From the NCBI GenBank assembly GCA_947034885.2, contig OX344754.2, forward strand, positions 15,580,501 to 15,644,500: a stretch of 64,000 bases of DNA, given 5' to 3'. This document shows, piece after piece, positions 22,558-34,689 of this stretch (positions within the stretch are counted from its first letter, which is position 1; each line of letters begins with the position of its first letter). Under the pieces are notes generated by a model. It saw only the letters and a program-made list of their open reading frames with translations. It was not told the DNA's origin and did not search any database. Made by a program: the position numbers and the translations under genes. This DNA is from Thuidium tamariscinum (Eukaryota > Streptophyta > Bryopsida > Hypnales > Thuidiaceae).

Positions 22558-25500
22558 AGTTTTTCAGAGCCCAACAAGATTTGTAAGATTTGAACAATAT
22601 GAGAATGACTTGCGTGGCAGTTCTAATTCTCGATGTTGTAAAAGGGTGCTGGAAGGAAAGCACGAGATATCATTCTACAAGGTTTCCAGTCCAGAAGAGA
22701 GAGCATGTTGTGGTGTAGACTGTCCCATGCAACCCATGTGGATTCTGGGTCGGCTGGATTTCAGCTCAACAGTTTCCCTTGTTCGTATCATATTTGTAGC
22801 ATACGGGGTGAGAGAGAGAGAAAGAGAGAGGGAGGATAGAATGCTAACTTTCAGAACCATATCGCTTGCTTGAGCTTGAGCTTCACGGGAGAAAACGTAC
22901 GAGATGGCTCATCAGGAGAAGAAAAGTCTTTTACTTGAACTCTGGCTTCCATTGGGCAGTTCAAGTGCGTGTACTTTGGATTGGTAACTTCAGGCTGATT
23001 AGTGAGGGGATCAACATTTTCCAGCAATCATTAATATTCAATGTTTGTGACCGGAATACACCGAATTACGTTTTTGCATCTTTTCAATGATGGGGATGAT
23101 GATGATGATGCTTATGTTCTGCTGAGTTCATGTTTGGAAGGCTTTGGCTCTTTGATTGCTCTACATGTATTCAACTTCATATCTTCAGTACTTAGCTTTT
23201 AGCCTGCCCACTTTTGGGATGACTACACTTTATGAACAGGTTTTTCTTAAGCCTTATATAAGGCCTTCAAGCCTATAGAAAAAAAAGAAAAAAAAAAGAG
23301 GGAAAATGTGTTAAAAAATGCCAAAACAGCAATAATGCCCTTGCACACTGTTGCCATATGTGTTGCACAAAGTCAGCACATACAAAAATTGCATACAAAA
23401 ATTCTGTATTCAAAATTGCATACTTAACCCCTAACTATGCAAGGCATCAAAATCTGGTGTTTGCAAAACTTTCAAGTTAAATAAAACCTAACCAAGTTGC
23501 TATTTTTAGTGGTTTATATTTTTGGAAAGTTCTTCTACAAGTCTAGTTTTAGTGTCAAAAATCCAATCTGGAAAATGAATGATAGTGATTTTTCTATTCA
23601 AGTTTTTATGCAAGGGTACCCATTGCAATCTTGACAACCAAAATGTTAAGAGTTCTTGGAAATTAGCCTCACATACACTAGATCTTGGATTGAAAATCAC
23701 ATTCTAAATTCATTTAAAAAAATTATAAAGTAGTTTTTAAGAAGTCATAAATTGATTGGGGATATACATGTTAGGCCCTTTAACCTCATATTATTTTGGT
23801 CACCATTGTTTTAGATTTGACTTGTGAAAAGAAGATTGAAAGATTTTTGTAGTTTTAACACCTTCATGGTCAAACAATATAATCTTTCACTCTGTAAGTG
23901 ATATTGTTGTGTTTTCTTTTCCCACGAGATCTCTAACATGTCTAATTTGAATTTGTATGGTTACAATTCAAAAAAAATCGATACAACTTATCAAAATGTT
24001 GGCATTTTGTTCAATTTAGAGCAAATTCCAAGACACTCAAAACAAGCCTTGGGCATTTAGGGGTTAAATATGGCCTCCTTCAATTCAAGTTCCCAAAATG
24101 AAGGAGCCAAGAAACTCATAACCTTCTAGAAAGAAAGGCCACATAACCATTGGTCCAAAAACTAAAAGGAAGACATTGCTTATAAAAATAATAATTTATA
24201 CCTTTTTCATATGGGTAGAGAACACATACAAGTTTATTACTTCACAAAGGTTAGAAGTTCTATTGTTTGAATCTTTTGTTGCACATGAATCATGAAGCAC
24301 CAAGTGACTACTAATTGCATTGTTTAAAAACTACTTTTTCTACATACTTGGATATCCTTCATCCATTTCTTGTAGCTCACTTAGTAGCGTGATTGTCTCA
24401 AAAACTTTCATAATCCATGTAGCAAATGCTATCTCTCTTGTATGATTAAGCCCATTGTTAATTTGGGATACCTATAATTCAATTCAAATTGCAAAATATA
24501 ATATCATTGTTAAATGACGAAAATTCAACAAACAAGCCCATAATGAAGACAACAAGACATTGATAATTACAATAGAAAAGAAATGACCACAGTATTCTTG
24601 ACCTTTGAAGGGTTCCCTTTGCCTCCATGACATGCAAGGTTGCCCCCATACTTCTGAATCTTAACCCTTAAAGGATGGGCTAGTGACCGTAGAAATCATC
24701 TTTTTGGTTGGTCTATTAATCATTTGCATAAGAAATTGCAAAAAACATTCATTGGAAGTCAAACTATTGTAAAAGACCCCCCTTTTTCACAACAAAATCT
24801 TTAAGATGAACAGTTGCGCTTTTGTCCTAGTACTAAAGGGATTCTTTGTCATCCATTGGACAAAAAGCATCCTTATTGGCATTTAAGGGAGGGGGCTGAG
24901 AAACCGCTCATTTAAAAGTTGGTCCACCTTTTTCATGTATCTCCTGAGATGATAATATTTTTAGCTTATTTTTTAGTCAAAGAAAAATAGATGAGGAATC
25001 TAACACAATTCATTTCATATTTTTTGAAGCATTATTGAATTGGTTATGAATTTTCAAACACAATCTGATGTAGGTCCTTCTTTGTGATCATAGGCCCTTG
25101 AAAACCCATCCATGCATATTTTGAAAAAAAATCAGGGCTTGTTCAAAAACTAGCATTGCTACATGTGTAAAGTAATTGAAATGGTTTCTAAAAGTGTCCC
25201 TTTCAAAATCTGAAATGAATGCTTGATTTAATCATTATTTCAGATTTTTCAATACTTGTAAGAAGGTGGTTGAACAACAAATTCTAATTTTGAATTAAAT
25301 TAGTAGGAACCTAGCTACTTAGTTAGGAATGCACCAAGTCTAGTTCTTAAGCCATCCATTGAAGAAGTAAAAACAAATCTCATCAAGCTCCATTGTAATC
25401 CGGAGTTCATTTTTCCAGAGTTCACATGTCCATTTCAGAGCCCATAGTGGATGGTTGCAAAAGCTTGCTCGGTTATAGAACCCTCTCCTCTAAGCAGGAC

Positions 25501-25780
25501 GTTAAATCTTGCCATTGAAGGTGAGCCACCTAATTATTGGGTAATTTTGGATTATCCGGGATAGAAGTGAAAAAAAAAACCCTATTTTGTGTTGTGTCTT
25601 GGATATGTTCTAAACTCCTTCTAACTAATTTGCAGTCTCTGATTGCAAATATGAATTCAGAATTTGCAACAAAAAAAATTGTGCAAGAAATAAAAAAATT
25701 TCAGCATTTACCCCTGGGGTAAATCCAGCCTGCTAGGCCCACCTTCGATGGTAGGATTTAATATCTTCCGGCATTTCAGG
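22558..25780. other. PP4 3' flank and AT-rich repeats
   Basis: This holds the PP4 3' UTR, a GA-rich microsatellite near 22805-22832, a GATGAT run near 23092-23109, and then AT-rich repeat DNA including the second copy of R2 (23235-23450 and 24068-24165) and a copy of R3 near 25020-25210. No further gene is supported. Confidence 0.6.
23235..24165 (+). repeat. Dispersed repeat R2, copy b (split)
   Basis: The two halves that are contiguous at 15280-15600 occur here at 23235-23450 and 24068-24165. Between them lies about 620 bp of AT-rich sequence bounded by CCCCTAAC-type and TAGGGGTTAA-type ends (near 23428 and 24058), so an insertion into the repeat is likely. Confidence 0.5.
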
Positions 25781-25784
25781 GTAA

Positions 25785-26184
25785 GGGGCTGTTCGCTTGG
25801 CCAGCCCGCCCCTGACCTTGAGGTCGGGTCAGGCTGACCCGCAGGTCGGGCCCCCCAGGCAAGGGGCGTCCGCATGGGGACGGAGCCCGACCCTGGCTCG
25901 GAGCGTTGCAGTTCATCAAAACCTCGGGGAAAAACGCTGAAATTTTTTATTTTTCATATTTCGGGCGTCCACATGGGAAGTGAAGACAAGTGGCAGATAA
26001 AAACGCTGAAAATAGAAGGTCGGGTTGAAGTTCGAGACATCGGGAGTGCAAACCCCCGTTTTGAGGGGATGAGAATCTCGACCTCAACCCGACCTTGAGG
26101 TCGAGATCGGGTCTGTCTCCTGGCCACGCGAACGCCCGAACCTCATGCAGAGGTCGGGGTTGGGCTGGCCAGGCGAATAGCCCC
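25785..26184. mobile_element. Tourist/PIF-Harbinger-like MITE, 400 bp
   Basis: Terminal inverted repeats of about 27 bp: left GGGGCTGTTCGCTTGGCCAG, right (reverse complement) GGGGCTATTCGCCTGGCCAG, both continuing into CCC. Both ends are flanked by the 3-bp target duplication TAA (25782-25784 and 26185-26187), as known for PIF/Harbinger elements. The interior is strikingly GC-rich for this AT-rich neighbourhood and contains GACCTTGAGGTCG-type palindromes. It is non-coding. Confidence 0.88.
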
Positions 26185-26399
26185 TAAGGTTTCCAATTGA
26201 CTTGGCATGAGGGGATACAGTATCCTTCTCTTTCCAGGATCCAAGGGGAGGCTGCAAACTGCAGACTGCAGAGAAGCCAATGAATTCCGACCAGTGTTTT
26301 TCTTTTGCCTTTTTGTTGCCAGATTGCACCTAAAAAATATCTGGCTAAAAAAAGGTTATAAAAAATGTCAAAAAAATTGGATGAAATTGCCAAACAATT

Positions 26400-26570
26400 T
26401 GAAAATTTGAAAAAATATTAGATGAAATTGCTTAATTGTGGATGAAAACCATATTATACATTCAATAAGTGGATGAATGTTGCAATTTGGAGCATGATTA
26501 TAACATTTTATATCACCACTATGGCACTTCTTCAAAAATGAAAGAAAAAACTTGGTTTCCTTTTGTTGGA
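26400..26570 (+). repeat. Dispersed repeat R3, third copy
   Basis: TGGATGAATGTTGCAATTTGG and the following ATGGCACTTC block resemble 14560-14620. It is diverged and non-coding. Confidence 0.45.
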
Positions 26571-26684
26571 CCATATTATAATCTTATGCAAGTTAATGAA
26601 TCAACTCATTAAATTTTCAGTTTCTTCATGGACTCCACTAACACCCTTGTTCCAATCCACTATTGAAAAATTCTAGAGAGATTA

Positions 26685-26863
26685 CAGTAGAACCTCTCTA
26701 ACTCAATTGGTCCCGGCCCAATCTGACATATTGAGCTACAGAGGTTTATTCACTTAGAGAGGGCAAGATTTATACACATCCTTTGTAATTTGGCTCAGTC
26801 CAAGACTGGTTTGACACATAGGTTTATCAGGCTAGAGAGGGTTTAATAAGAGAGGTTATACTA
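26685..26863. mobile_element. pogo/Emigrant-like MITE, 179 bp
   Basis: The left end CAGTAGAACCTCTCT and right end AGAGAGGTTATACTA form inverted repeats flanked by the dinucleotide TA (26683-26684, 26864-26865). CAGTA-type ends with AACCTCT are known for plant pogo-like (Emigrant/Lemi) MITEs of the Tc1/mariner superfamily. No coding capacity. Confidence 0.8.
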
Positions 26864-26869
26864 TACTTT

Positions 26870-28120
26870 TGCTTGGCAAAGGAGGGACTTTGTAGAGGGC
26901 AATATTATACTCATGCTAAGTTGGTCAACATAGATTGTGGCCATAGTGGATGTCAATGTGGATGTAATGGAAGGTCTTGAGGGGTGCAAAAAGGAGAAGT
27001 ATTAATTCAAGGCTATAGATATGTAGTTATACTATTTTTTTAGTAGCTGTGCTTTTATCTATTCGTTAAATTGATTAAACAACTACATATGCAAAACAAA
27101 TTTCATTTTATTTTCAAAGCATTCAATGCTTGTATGTCTACTATAAGTTTTTCTAAATTCATAAGTTTTGAAAAAGAATGTGAAGATTAAAAACATTTTT
27201 AGGAAAATAATAATTAAAATTAAAATTAAAATTAAAAAATCTTCTCCTAACATATAATCTCTAAGAATATGGTGATGCTTTAGAACCCATTGTTCACAAT
27301 ACAAAGCTTGTATTCCTAAAGGGAGGAAAGAATCCTAAACAAAAAATAATGAATGAATATATACATAAAAGTAGAAGATAATATAAAAACTCATATAAAA
27401 AATAAAAATAAAGATTCTATAAATATTAACAAATATATGTATATGTCATATATATATATAATATGAAAGGTATTTATAGTAAAAATAACAATAAATATTC
27501 TATGAATCTTTACAAGTACATCTATATGTAACAAATATGCATAGTATACAAGGTTTTTATATTAAAGATCAGCGTAAAGATCCTAAGTAATGTTTTTCTG
27601 TGGGCCCAAAATTAATTAAAAATTCATCACAATACACAGTAGTTGCATCTTTCTGAAATTTGAAAAATCATAATCAATTTAATTCTAGCGGGTTTTTGGT
27701 GGGGATAGCCCCACGTCATGTAACGAGGCAGTAACTAATCTCACACGCCACGTGGTGATGCCTTGATGGTAATGCCGCGATAACATAGAGAGCAAAAGGT
27801 GGCGATGCTCTCACAACTATCGAAGCTGTAGCAATTCGATTTGCCTTATTTAAGACCTCTGGACAATCGTACTCACATCAAAAGAGTTCATTTCACAATC
27901 CAAAACGTCGAGTGCTGTGATTTCGTCACCACAGGGAGATCATTTCCATGTGATTGTCATTTCTGCTTTCCAGGGTTGCCAACAGGGAAAATCAATCTGT
28001 GCCTCCGCTCGCTTCGTTACTCTGGATTTCGATTTCCCCTGATCCAAGTGCAAAATCCTCTGCGAAACTTCTACAAGGAGATCATTTCCGTAAGCGAAGC
28101 AAGGGTAATCTTCCTGTGTA
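26870..28120. other. AT-rich intergenic DNA before P450 copy II
   Basis: Contains simple sequence (AATTAA repeats near 27205-27238; TATATA near 27447-27462). From about 27690 a less AT-rich region follows that forms the P450 upstream flank. No gene is supported; short frames such as 27841-28191 lack family resemblance. Confidence 0.5.
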
Positions 28121-28357
28121 TGAAAGTGGTAATCACTGACTGCAATAGATCAGAGAAAGGAGAGAGAATTGGAGAGGAGACTTGTCGGTGAGAGGGACAA
28201 ACAAATTTCAGTGCGATGCAAGGGTTAGCTTCGTTAGTCTGAACGATTCCAGAGAGGGGCCGGTGTGTCACTCACTGCAATTCGGTGAAGGAGAATTCAA
28301 TCAAAAACTTCACCCTCGAGGTGAGAGGGGGACGGCACGACGCTAGCTGTTTATCAA

Positions 28358-30588
28358 ATGATTCCTCCTTTGCTCGATCAGCTCAAGCGAACTGACCTTG
28401 TGGCCAGATTCAACCAAATGGACGGGAACCAGGTGCACCTGCAGTATTGGATGGTGGTTGCGCTTGTTGGAATTCTGACCTGGGGAATTGTGCTCCGCCG
28501 CACGAAGAGCAAGATGGGTTCGAAGCTGCCGCCTGGGCCACGGACATGGCCGATTGTCGGATGCCTTCCGTTTCTGCCGAAGGTGGTCCCGCGAGAACTC
28601 ATGCTGGCGAAGCTCGCGGAGAAGCACGGCGAACTGATGCTGCTGCGCTTGGGGGTGCAGAAGTTGGTGGTGGTGTCCAGTGCGAGAATGGCCAAGGAGA
28701 TTCTCAAAACGCATGACCGCGTGTTTGCCAATCGCCCCAGTCCCGTCGCCCTCCAGTACATCGCATTCCACGATACTGGGTTGACGTCGATGTCAAACAA
28801 AAGTCCGCTTTTCAAACCCACGCGCCGCATGTTCGCTACCGAAATCGTGGCACGACATAAGGAGGCGTCGACCAATCACGTTCGGAAGGAGCAGCTGCTC
28901 CATTTCTTGCGTTCCGCTAACCACGACTTCGACGCCGGACGACACATGAATGTCTCGAAGGCCATGTCGTCCCTGGCTATGAACATAGCTCTGAGCCAAT
29001 GTTTCGGACGAGACTTCGACGCTGAGGACACCAAAGACCTCGTCCGCACATTCAACGAGGTAGATAGTCCGCACCACACTCGAGGATGCAATCAATTCTC
29101 TAAATGCATATATTTCTTAGCGAGACCTCATGAGAGAAGGAGAGAAGGAATTTCAGTTGCAATAACAATTTTCTTTATAATGGCAAACATTTGGGCCGCT
29201 GTCCAAAACCAGCTGGATTCTCGTTACAATTTCCTTTTCCAGGCAGAGCGCCGAGGGCATATCAGATTGGTGACTGGAAATTTGCTGAAATAACGAACAT
29301 TAATTGCCTTGAGAGCCCTGTTGTCCAGATGGTGCTCCTCATCCAGAGAAGAAACATCGGAGATTCCTTTCCCGCCATTCGACGATTCGATGTGCAAGGC
29401 ATTGAGGCTGGATTGAAGGAAGTGGAGGTTCAACTGCGCCACAGTATCGCAACTCTCATCGACAAGAAGAAACTCGAGATGAGCACGTGGTCACCCGAAA
29501 AGATCCGACACGGAGTCAGCGATGCGGGCGTCGTGAGCAAGCTCTTGTCTGTACAAGGCGAGGATCGTTTCAGCGACGAGCAGCTCATGTCTGTTGTATT
29601 TGTACGACCCCTCACCTTCCAGCCATGTATACGTCAGTCTGCATTTCAAACAACTCTAGATTTTCGTGTTGCTGTTTTCTTCGCAGAGACGTATAACAGT
29701 CAACTCTAGACGAGGCAAATAGAGAGTAATGCGTAATCAAAGAGCTTTGAGCAACAGTAACTGTGTGAGGAAGAGCAGGAACCATAGCCTGCTAGATTTG
29801 GACATTCCACGCCCTGGCATCCAGGCATATAAATTATTTGAAGCTTTTTTCAACTTCCAAGAATCTGCATAAAACCAACGCTAAAGAAAGTCTTTCTTGC
29901 AGACTCTGCTGATCGGAGGCACCGAAACCTTAGCCAGAGCCATCACCGACGCGATGCACGAAGTGGTCCGCAATCCGCACATTTACAAACGGACAATCGC
30001 CGAGATTGATGCAGTCATTGGAAACGGACGTGTCTTGGAAGAAACGGACGTGTCTTGGAAGAAACCGACATCCCCCGCCTGCCCATGATTCAGAACATCA
30101 CCAAGGAGACGCTTCGGTTGCATCCCCCGGTGCCTACGTTGATTCCGCACAAGAATTTCGAAGCCTGTGAAGTGGGTGGGTACCACATCCCCGCCGGCAG
30201 CACCGTCATCATCAACTTGTACTGCACAATGCGCGACCCAGAGTTTTGGGATTCCCCGACGGAGTTTTCGCCCGACCGATGGAACGACCTGACCCACCTC
30301 AAGATGCAGGGCACGGATTTCCATTACATTCCGTTCGGCTTTGGTGAGCGGCAATGCCCTGCCGTCGTCCTCGGCACCACCAGGGTGCAGCACACGTTGG
30401 CGGTGTGTTTGCAGTGCTTCGACTGGGAGGTTCCTGTTGGAATGGAGAGGCGGGAGAATGTGGCCACTGCGCAGCAACCGCGCAAGAAGGACGATCTGAT
30501 TTTGGCTGGGAAACTTCGAGTGGACCGTCGTCTCCTCGATGTTGATGCATATTCTCAAGCACTGAAGTGTATGAAGTTAGGTTTGTAG
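28358..30588 (+). pseudogene. Cytochrome P450 copy II, frameshifted by a 20-bp tandem duplication
   Basis: This is an A-type-looking plant cytochrome P450, a haem monooxygenase normally anchored in the ER. Exon 1 is 28358-29059 (234 aa), with an N-terminal membrane anchor (WMVVALVGILTWGIVL) and proline hinge LPPGPRTWPIVG. Exon 2 is 29329-29595 (89 aa). Exon 3 starts at 29903 with the I-helix motif GGTET. At 30021-30060 the 20-mer GAAACGGACGTGTCTTGGAA occurs twice in a row. Copy I has it once, so the reading frame breaks and stops at 30088. Downstream, in the shifted frame to 30588, ExxR (KETLR), FSPDRWN and FGFGERQCPA are intact. It is either a recent pseudogene or a sequence/assembly error; everything else is open. 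Confidence 0.85.
30021..30060 (+). repeat. 20-bp perfect tandem duplication inside P450 copy II
   Basis: Two adjacent identical 20-mers. The length is not a multiple of three, so it frameshifts exon 3. Only one unit exists at the matching place in copy I. Confidence 0.95.
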
Positions 30589-31186
30589 GCATGGGTCACG
30601 CCATCAATTAGCTTGTTGTATTCTTTTCCGCTTCATGGCTTGGATTTGCCATTGTGTACAGTCAGAATCGCAGAGAATCCATATCCGTAGCCTTGATTCT
30701 ATTGCGGTAAGAATTGAATTGTATGAGACTGAGGAGCAAGTTAATTTTGTTATACAAATGGAGCTGGGAAGATTACTATAACGAGAAATCAGAGAACTGA
30801 ATATATGGATCAAATCCGCTTACCGGTAACCTTGATGATCATACTTAGTCGACTTCAGCGATTGCCACCGATTGCAGCAATCCACGGTTACCAAAAAGGA
30901 ATCTGTTCGTTTATGCCATGTTTTCAATTGCGGTTCTGATTGTCAAATATAGCGGTTTAAGCAACTTACTCAGTTCTTAAGCTGTTCTTACACAAGCAAG
31001 GATTGTAAACCGTTCAAATATAACTGAATTAGTAATCGGAAACCGTCTCATTCCGGTTTCCCATCAACTTAGTTCGAAATCGTTTCCCAATTGCAGCAAT
31101 CCATCCAAGAATGACAAATTCCTTGCCCAAACAAATGCTGCCAAAGCCCATCAGAATTTCGGAAACTCACCACGTAAACGGACAAG

Positions 31187-31490
31187 CCACATGAAATGCC
31201 ATATTTTCTCGAGCGTCACCCCCTTGTGATCAGCACCATCCAGGTTCACGTCCTCCTAATTAAATATAAAGCAAAAGAAACGCACGATACAGACACCGTC
31301 TTCCAATGCAAATTGCGGAACCGCAACACCACTTGTGAAAGAACAAATCAAATTCAGCGATCCGATCCTTGAGCTTCACGTCGGTCGATGGCTCCGAGCA
31401 GCTCCGACAGGGGCCCTGAGGAAACCCTACTTTGGTGGCAGAAGCAACGTAATACGAAGACGGGCGATGCGTGCAACACTTGAATTTCAA
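31187..31490 (-). other. Possible gene remnant or first exon, unidentified
   Basis: A GC-richer island on the minus strand is preceded by a telo-box-like AAAACCCTAA (about 31500). It holds an open frame of 76 codons (31490-31260). After an acceptor-like AATTAG it also holds a short frame reading EDVNLDGADHKGVTLEKIW. The pattern suggests the 5' end of a plant gene, but no continuation is found to the left, where P450 arm sequence begins near 30740. The family is not recognised. Confidence 0.25.
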
Positions 31491-31499
31491 TTCTGAAGT

Positions 31500-33950
31500 T
31501 AGGGTTTTAAACTTTAAGAGAAAATGAAACCCTTATTTATTTTTATTTTTTTCAATTTGTGCCTAAACAAGATGGGTGCATTGATTTGGGAGGTATGTAT
31601 AAGTTAATAGTAAACAAGATGAGTTAATTGATTTGGCAAATGGGAGAGAATTTAGAAGGTGGTTTTGATTTTCAAATTAGACTAATTGAGTGATTGGACT
31701 TTTAGACTTAGGTTACGACTACTCGCAAATCTTCTAACTGGAATATACTAAAGTTGAGTATTTACTCCAAATGATCAACCTTACTTCTTTCAAATTAGGG
31801 CTTTTTTTTCTGGTGAAATTTCGCCTTTTTGTCAGAATTTTGACCTCTACTGGTTCGTCCCTCCCAAATCAGGCCTCTGCAATGAAGCCAATAAGGGGAA
31901 CACTGGTTCAAAAAAAAAGCCTTGCTTCAAATATACTTGAAACACTCTTTTAATTTGGGAGGAAAAAATCCTTTGAATCCACATTAGATATACAAATATA
32001 GATATGATATATAGAGGATATGAATTTGCCAATATATTATACATGTTGGTTTAGGAGCGGGGGATTGACATTTAGAAAATCTTCAATTTAGAAATTCAAA
32101 TTTGGTTCTCTTTTTAATGACTCTTTATTGAAAAGGACCATTATGTATATTGAATCCTAATGAGAAAAATGTGTACTTGCATTCTATTCTCACCTTTCGC
32201 CTATACTCACATCAAATCATGCATTTTGTCACATTCTATCTTTCATTACATTCACCTTTTATAGATAGTGTCATTGCACATATAGTGTGATTTTTTTTAA
32301 ATATTTTGTTTCTCTTCAAATAAATAAAATAAATATATTTATTCCGTTGAAACATGATGCTCATAAACTATTATTTTATGTTTTATCAATTAATCCATTA
32401 GACTCAATATTTTTGCTGGCTTCATAGAACATATAATAGAATAAAGTGGGATTTTCTACCTAAATCAAAGTTTGAATGAAAAATGATATTTTTTAATTTT
32501 AATTTTAATTTTAAAAGAGGACAATGGCAAATCATTGCTTGCAAAATGAACAAGACTCCATTTCTTAGTAGAAGACTTACAATTTTTAATTTTTTATCCC
32601 TTATTTTTAACATATCCATGATTTCAACATTGACTAGAAATAGCATGGATGTAATATAGGAATACCTTCTATATCATGTTTTTCTAACTATTTATAGATG
32701 GAATTTGGTGCAAATTTAATTTGTGGCATTTGACACTTGGAGAATATAAAGGCACATAATGCAATTGCAGCTTGTGGTCATCACTATATAAATTACAGTA
32801 TCAACAGTGTACTTTGGTTAATTAGTTCACTATGAAATCCATTCACTTCTACTACTACAAGGTATGAAAGCACATCAAAGTTGTATGTAGATGTTGGCTA
32901 TCTTTTGAGATCATGTCAGACTTGAACCAATTTTATATTACATAGTTCAAAGCAACAAGCTTCAAATTATAAGTTTACAACTTGAACCAAAATCCGAGTC
33001 AAAATCATGAGTATATAGGTGTATGATGACAAGCTTAAAGTATTCTATAGGGTTTATGACACCTTGTGCTACTTTTGAAATAACAAGTGTTTAATCTACT
33101 TCTATCTCAAATATTTGGTTTGCCTCATTTGAATCATATATGCACCATTTTCATGGTCATCCTTATTACTTGTATAATTGTCTTGTAAACTTGACATGGA
33201 ACATATGAGGTAAAATGAATCAAAAGTCACTATTACAACAATCAAAGTTAAGGATTTCTTGTTATTTCAAACTTATTACTTTATCCTACGTATTTTGTAG
33301 TACAAAGCTCTTTGAATGTGATTTTTGTATATGTTGTTGCTCTTGCTATTATTTTGAATATAAATCTTTTTATTTGTTTAATTATATATTGGCTTATTTT
33401 TTCTATGTTGAATATTCTTCTATTCAAGAGGATTGGAACTACTACTCAAATGAATCTACAAAAGGTATTAAACACTACTATCCATTTAATCTTAGATGTT
33501 AAAAGTTGTAGAGATGGAATGTAATTTCATCATTTCATTGAATGAAGTGAATTGTTTCTATAGTAATACATCTCTTGCAATGGAGCCAAAAGAAAATGGC
33601 TCCAAACTTCAATATTTGCTATCATGTTTTTAAATTTTTGATGTTGTATTTTTTATTTTATATTATAATTAGAAACTTTTGTAGGATAAAGTCTCATTTG
33701 CTCATATCCTATTCTTTTGTTGTTTGAATCCTTCTCTTTCAAAACTTGTATACTAGTTTCTTGTATTGAGAAAGGCCTCTAGTTGTGATTTTTGTTAAGG
33801 AATCTTCTATTGCTAGCACATGAAAACTTTTTTTAACCCTAAAGCCCTAAACTTCATTTTTTGGCAATAGAGTAATTTTGGGCAACTCATTACGAATGGA
33901 GTTTTTTTTTTCATTGAAATTTTCACAAAACATTTCTCCTAAGAGTAGCT
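31500..33950. other. AT-rich intergenic DNA
   Basis: No gene or clear element was seen. Low-complexity runs occur (TTTTAATTTTAATTTTAATT near 32490). Confidence 0.5.
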
Positions 33951-33957
33951 TTAAGGC

Positions 33958-34686
33958 GGGTGATTGCAAGAAACACTTGTCCTTTTTTTTTGTCCCCTTG
34001 ACCTTTAGGAGGTAGTTTTTTGGCTCATAACTTTTGCATCTTTTGTTCATTTGACTTGAAACTTGAAATGATGGTGCCTACAAAAGTTTTACATTTTGTG
34101 TAATTTTTTTAATTTTTTCAAAATGATTTTACTATTTTTAAACTGCCCCCAATTGGGAGTCTACTTTGGCCATTTTGGGGGGTTTTAGTCCTATTTTTGA
34201 CCCCAAAATGAAAATTTTGAGCTGAAAATTGGCATGAAAGGACTTCACCTAACGTTACACAAGACCACAAAGAGATTTTTTGAAAATACTATACTGTTTT
34301 ACCTCCACATGTCGTCAAAGTGGCTGACTTTGCACAAGTGTGGAGAAAAAAATAAAATTTGTCCAAAGATGAAATTTGATGGAAAAGAAAGACCTTTACT
34401 CGGAAAAAAAATTCATTTTTGAATTTTATTTTTTGAATTTTCTTACTATTTTAACCAAATTAGTGAAAAAAGAGCTATTTTCATTGTATTTTCCATTGTC
34501 TATATCATTTAAAGAAAAAATTTCTTAGATCTGAATTTCAAGAGACATAATATTCTCATTGCTCTTCAAATTATCCATATTTTCTTCAAATTAAAAAAAA
34601 TTTATTCCAAAAGTCATAGGACTTACAGGTTTCACTGATTTTGAGCCATTTTGAGCCAAAACCGATAAGAGTTTCTTGCAATGACC
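33958..34686 (-). mobile_element. ~0.73-kb TIR element family T, copy 1 (inverted, solo)
   Basis: The left end GGGTGATTGCAAGAAACACT and right end (reverse complement) GGTCATTGCAAGAAACTC form inverted termini. The interior, read on the minus strand, resembles copies 2 and 3. The CATAACTTTTG...GACTTGA block and the CAAAATGATTTTACTAT plus AACTGCC blocks match the reverse complement of 43420-43480 and 43320-43390. It is non-coding and AT-rich, with no clear target duplication. Confidence 0.7.
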
Positions 34687-34689
34687 GAG

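Larger units (their letters stand above)
28125..30740 (+). repeat. Inverted segmental duplication, right arm (P450 copy II)
   Basis: Counterpart of 11985-13860 in opposite orientation. It is longer because it keeps exon 1 and intron 1. Similarity stops near GAGGAGCAAG (about 30733) on one side and near 28125 on the other. Confidence 0.85.

Noticed and set aside
29983-30558. Minus-strand 191-codon frame
   Set aside because: Antisense shadow of the P450 copy II third exon.
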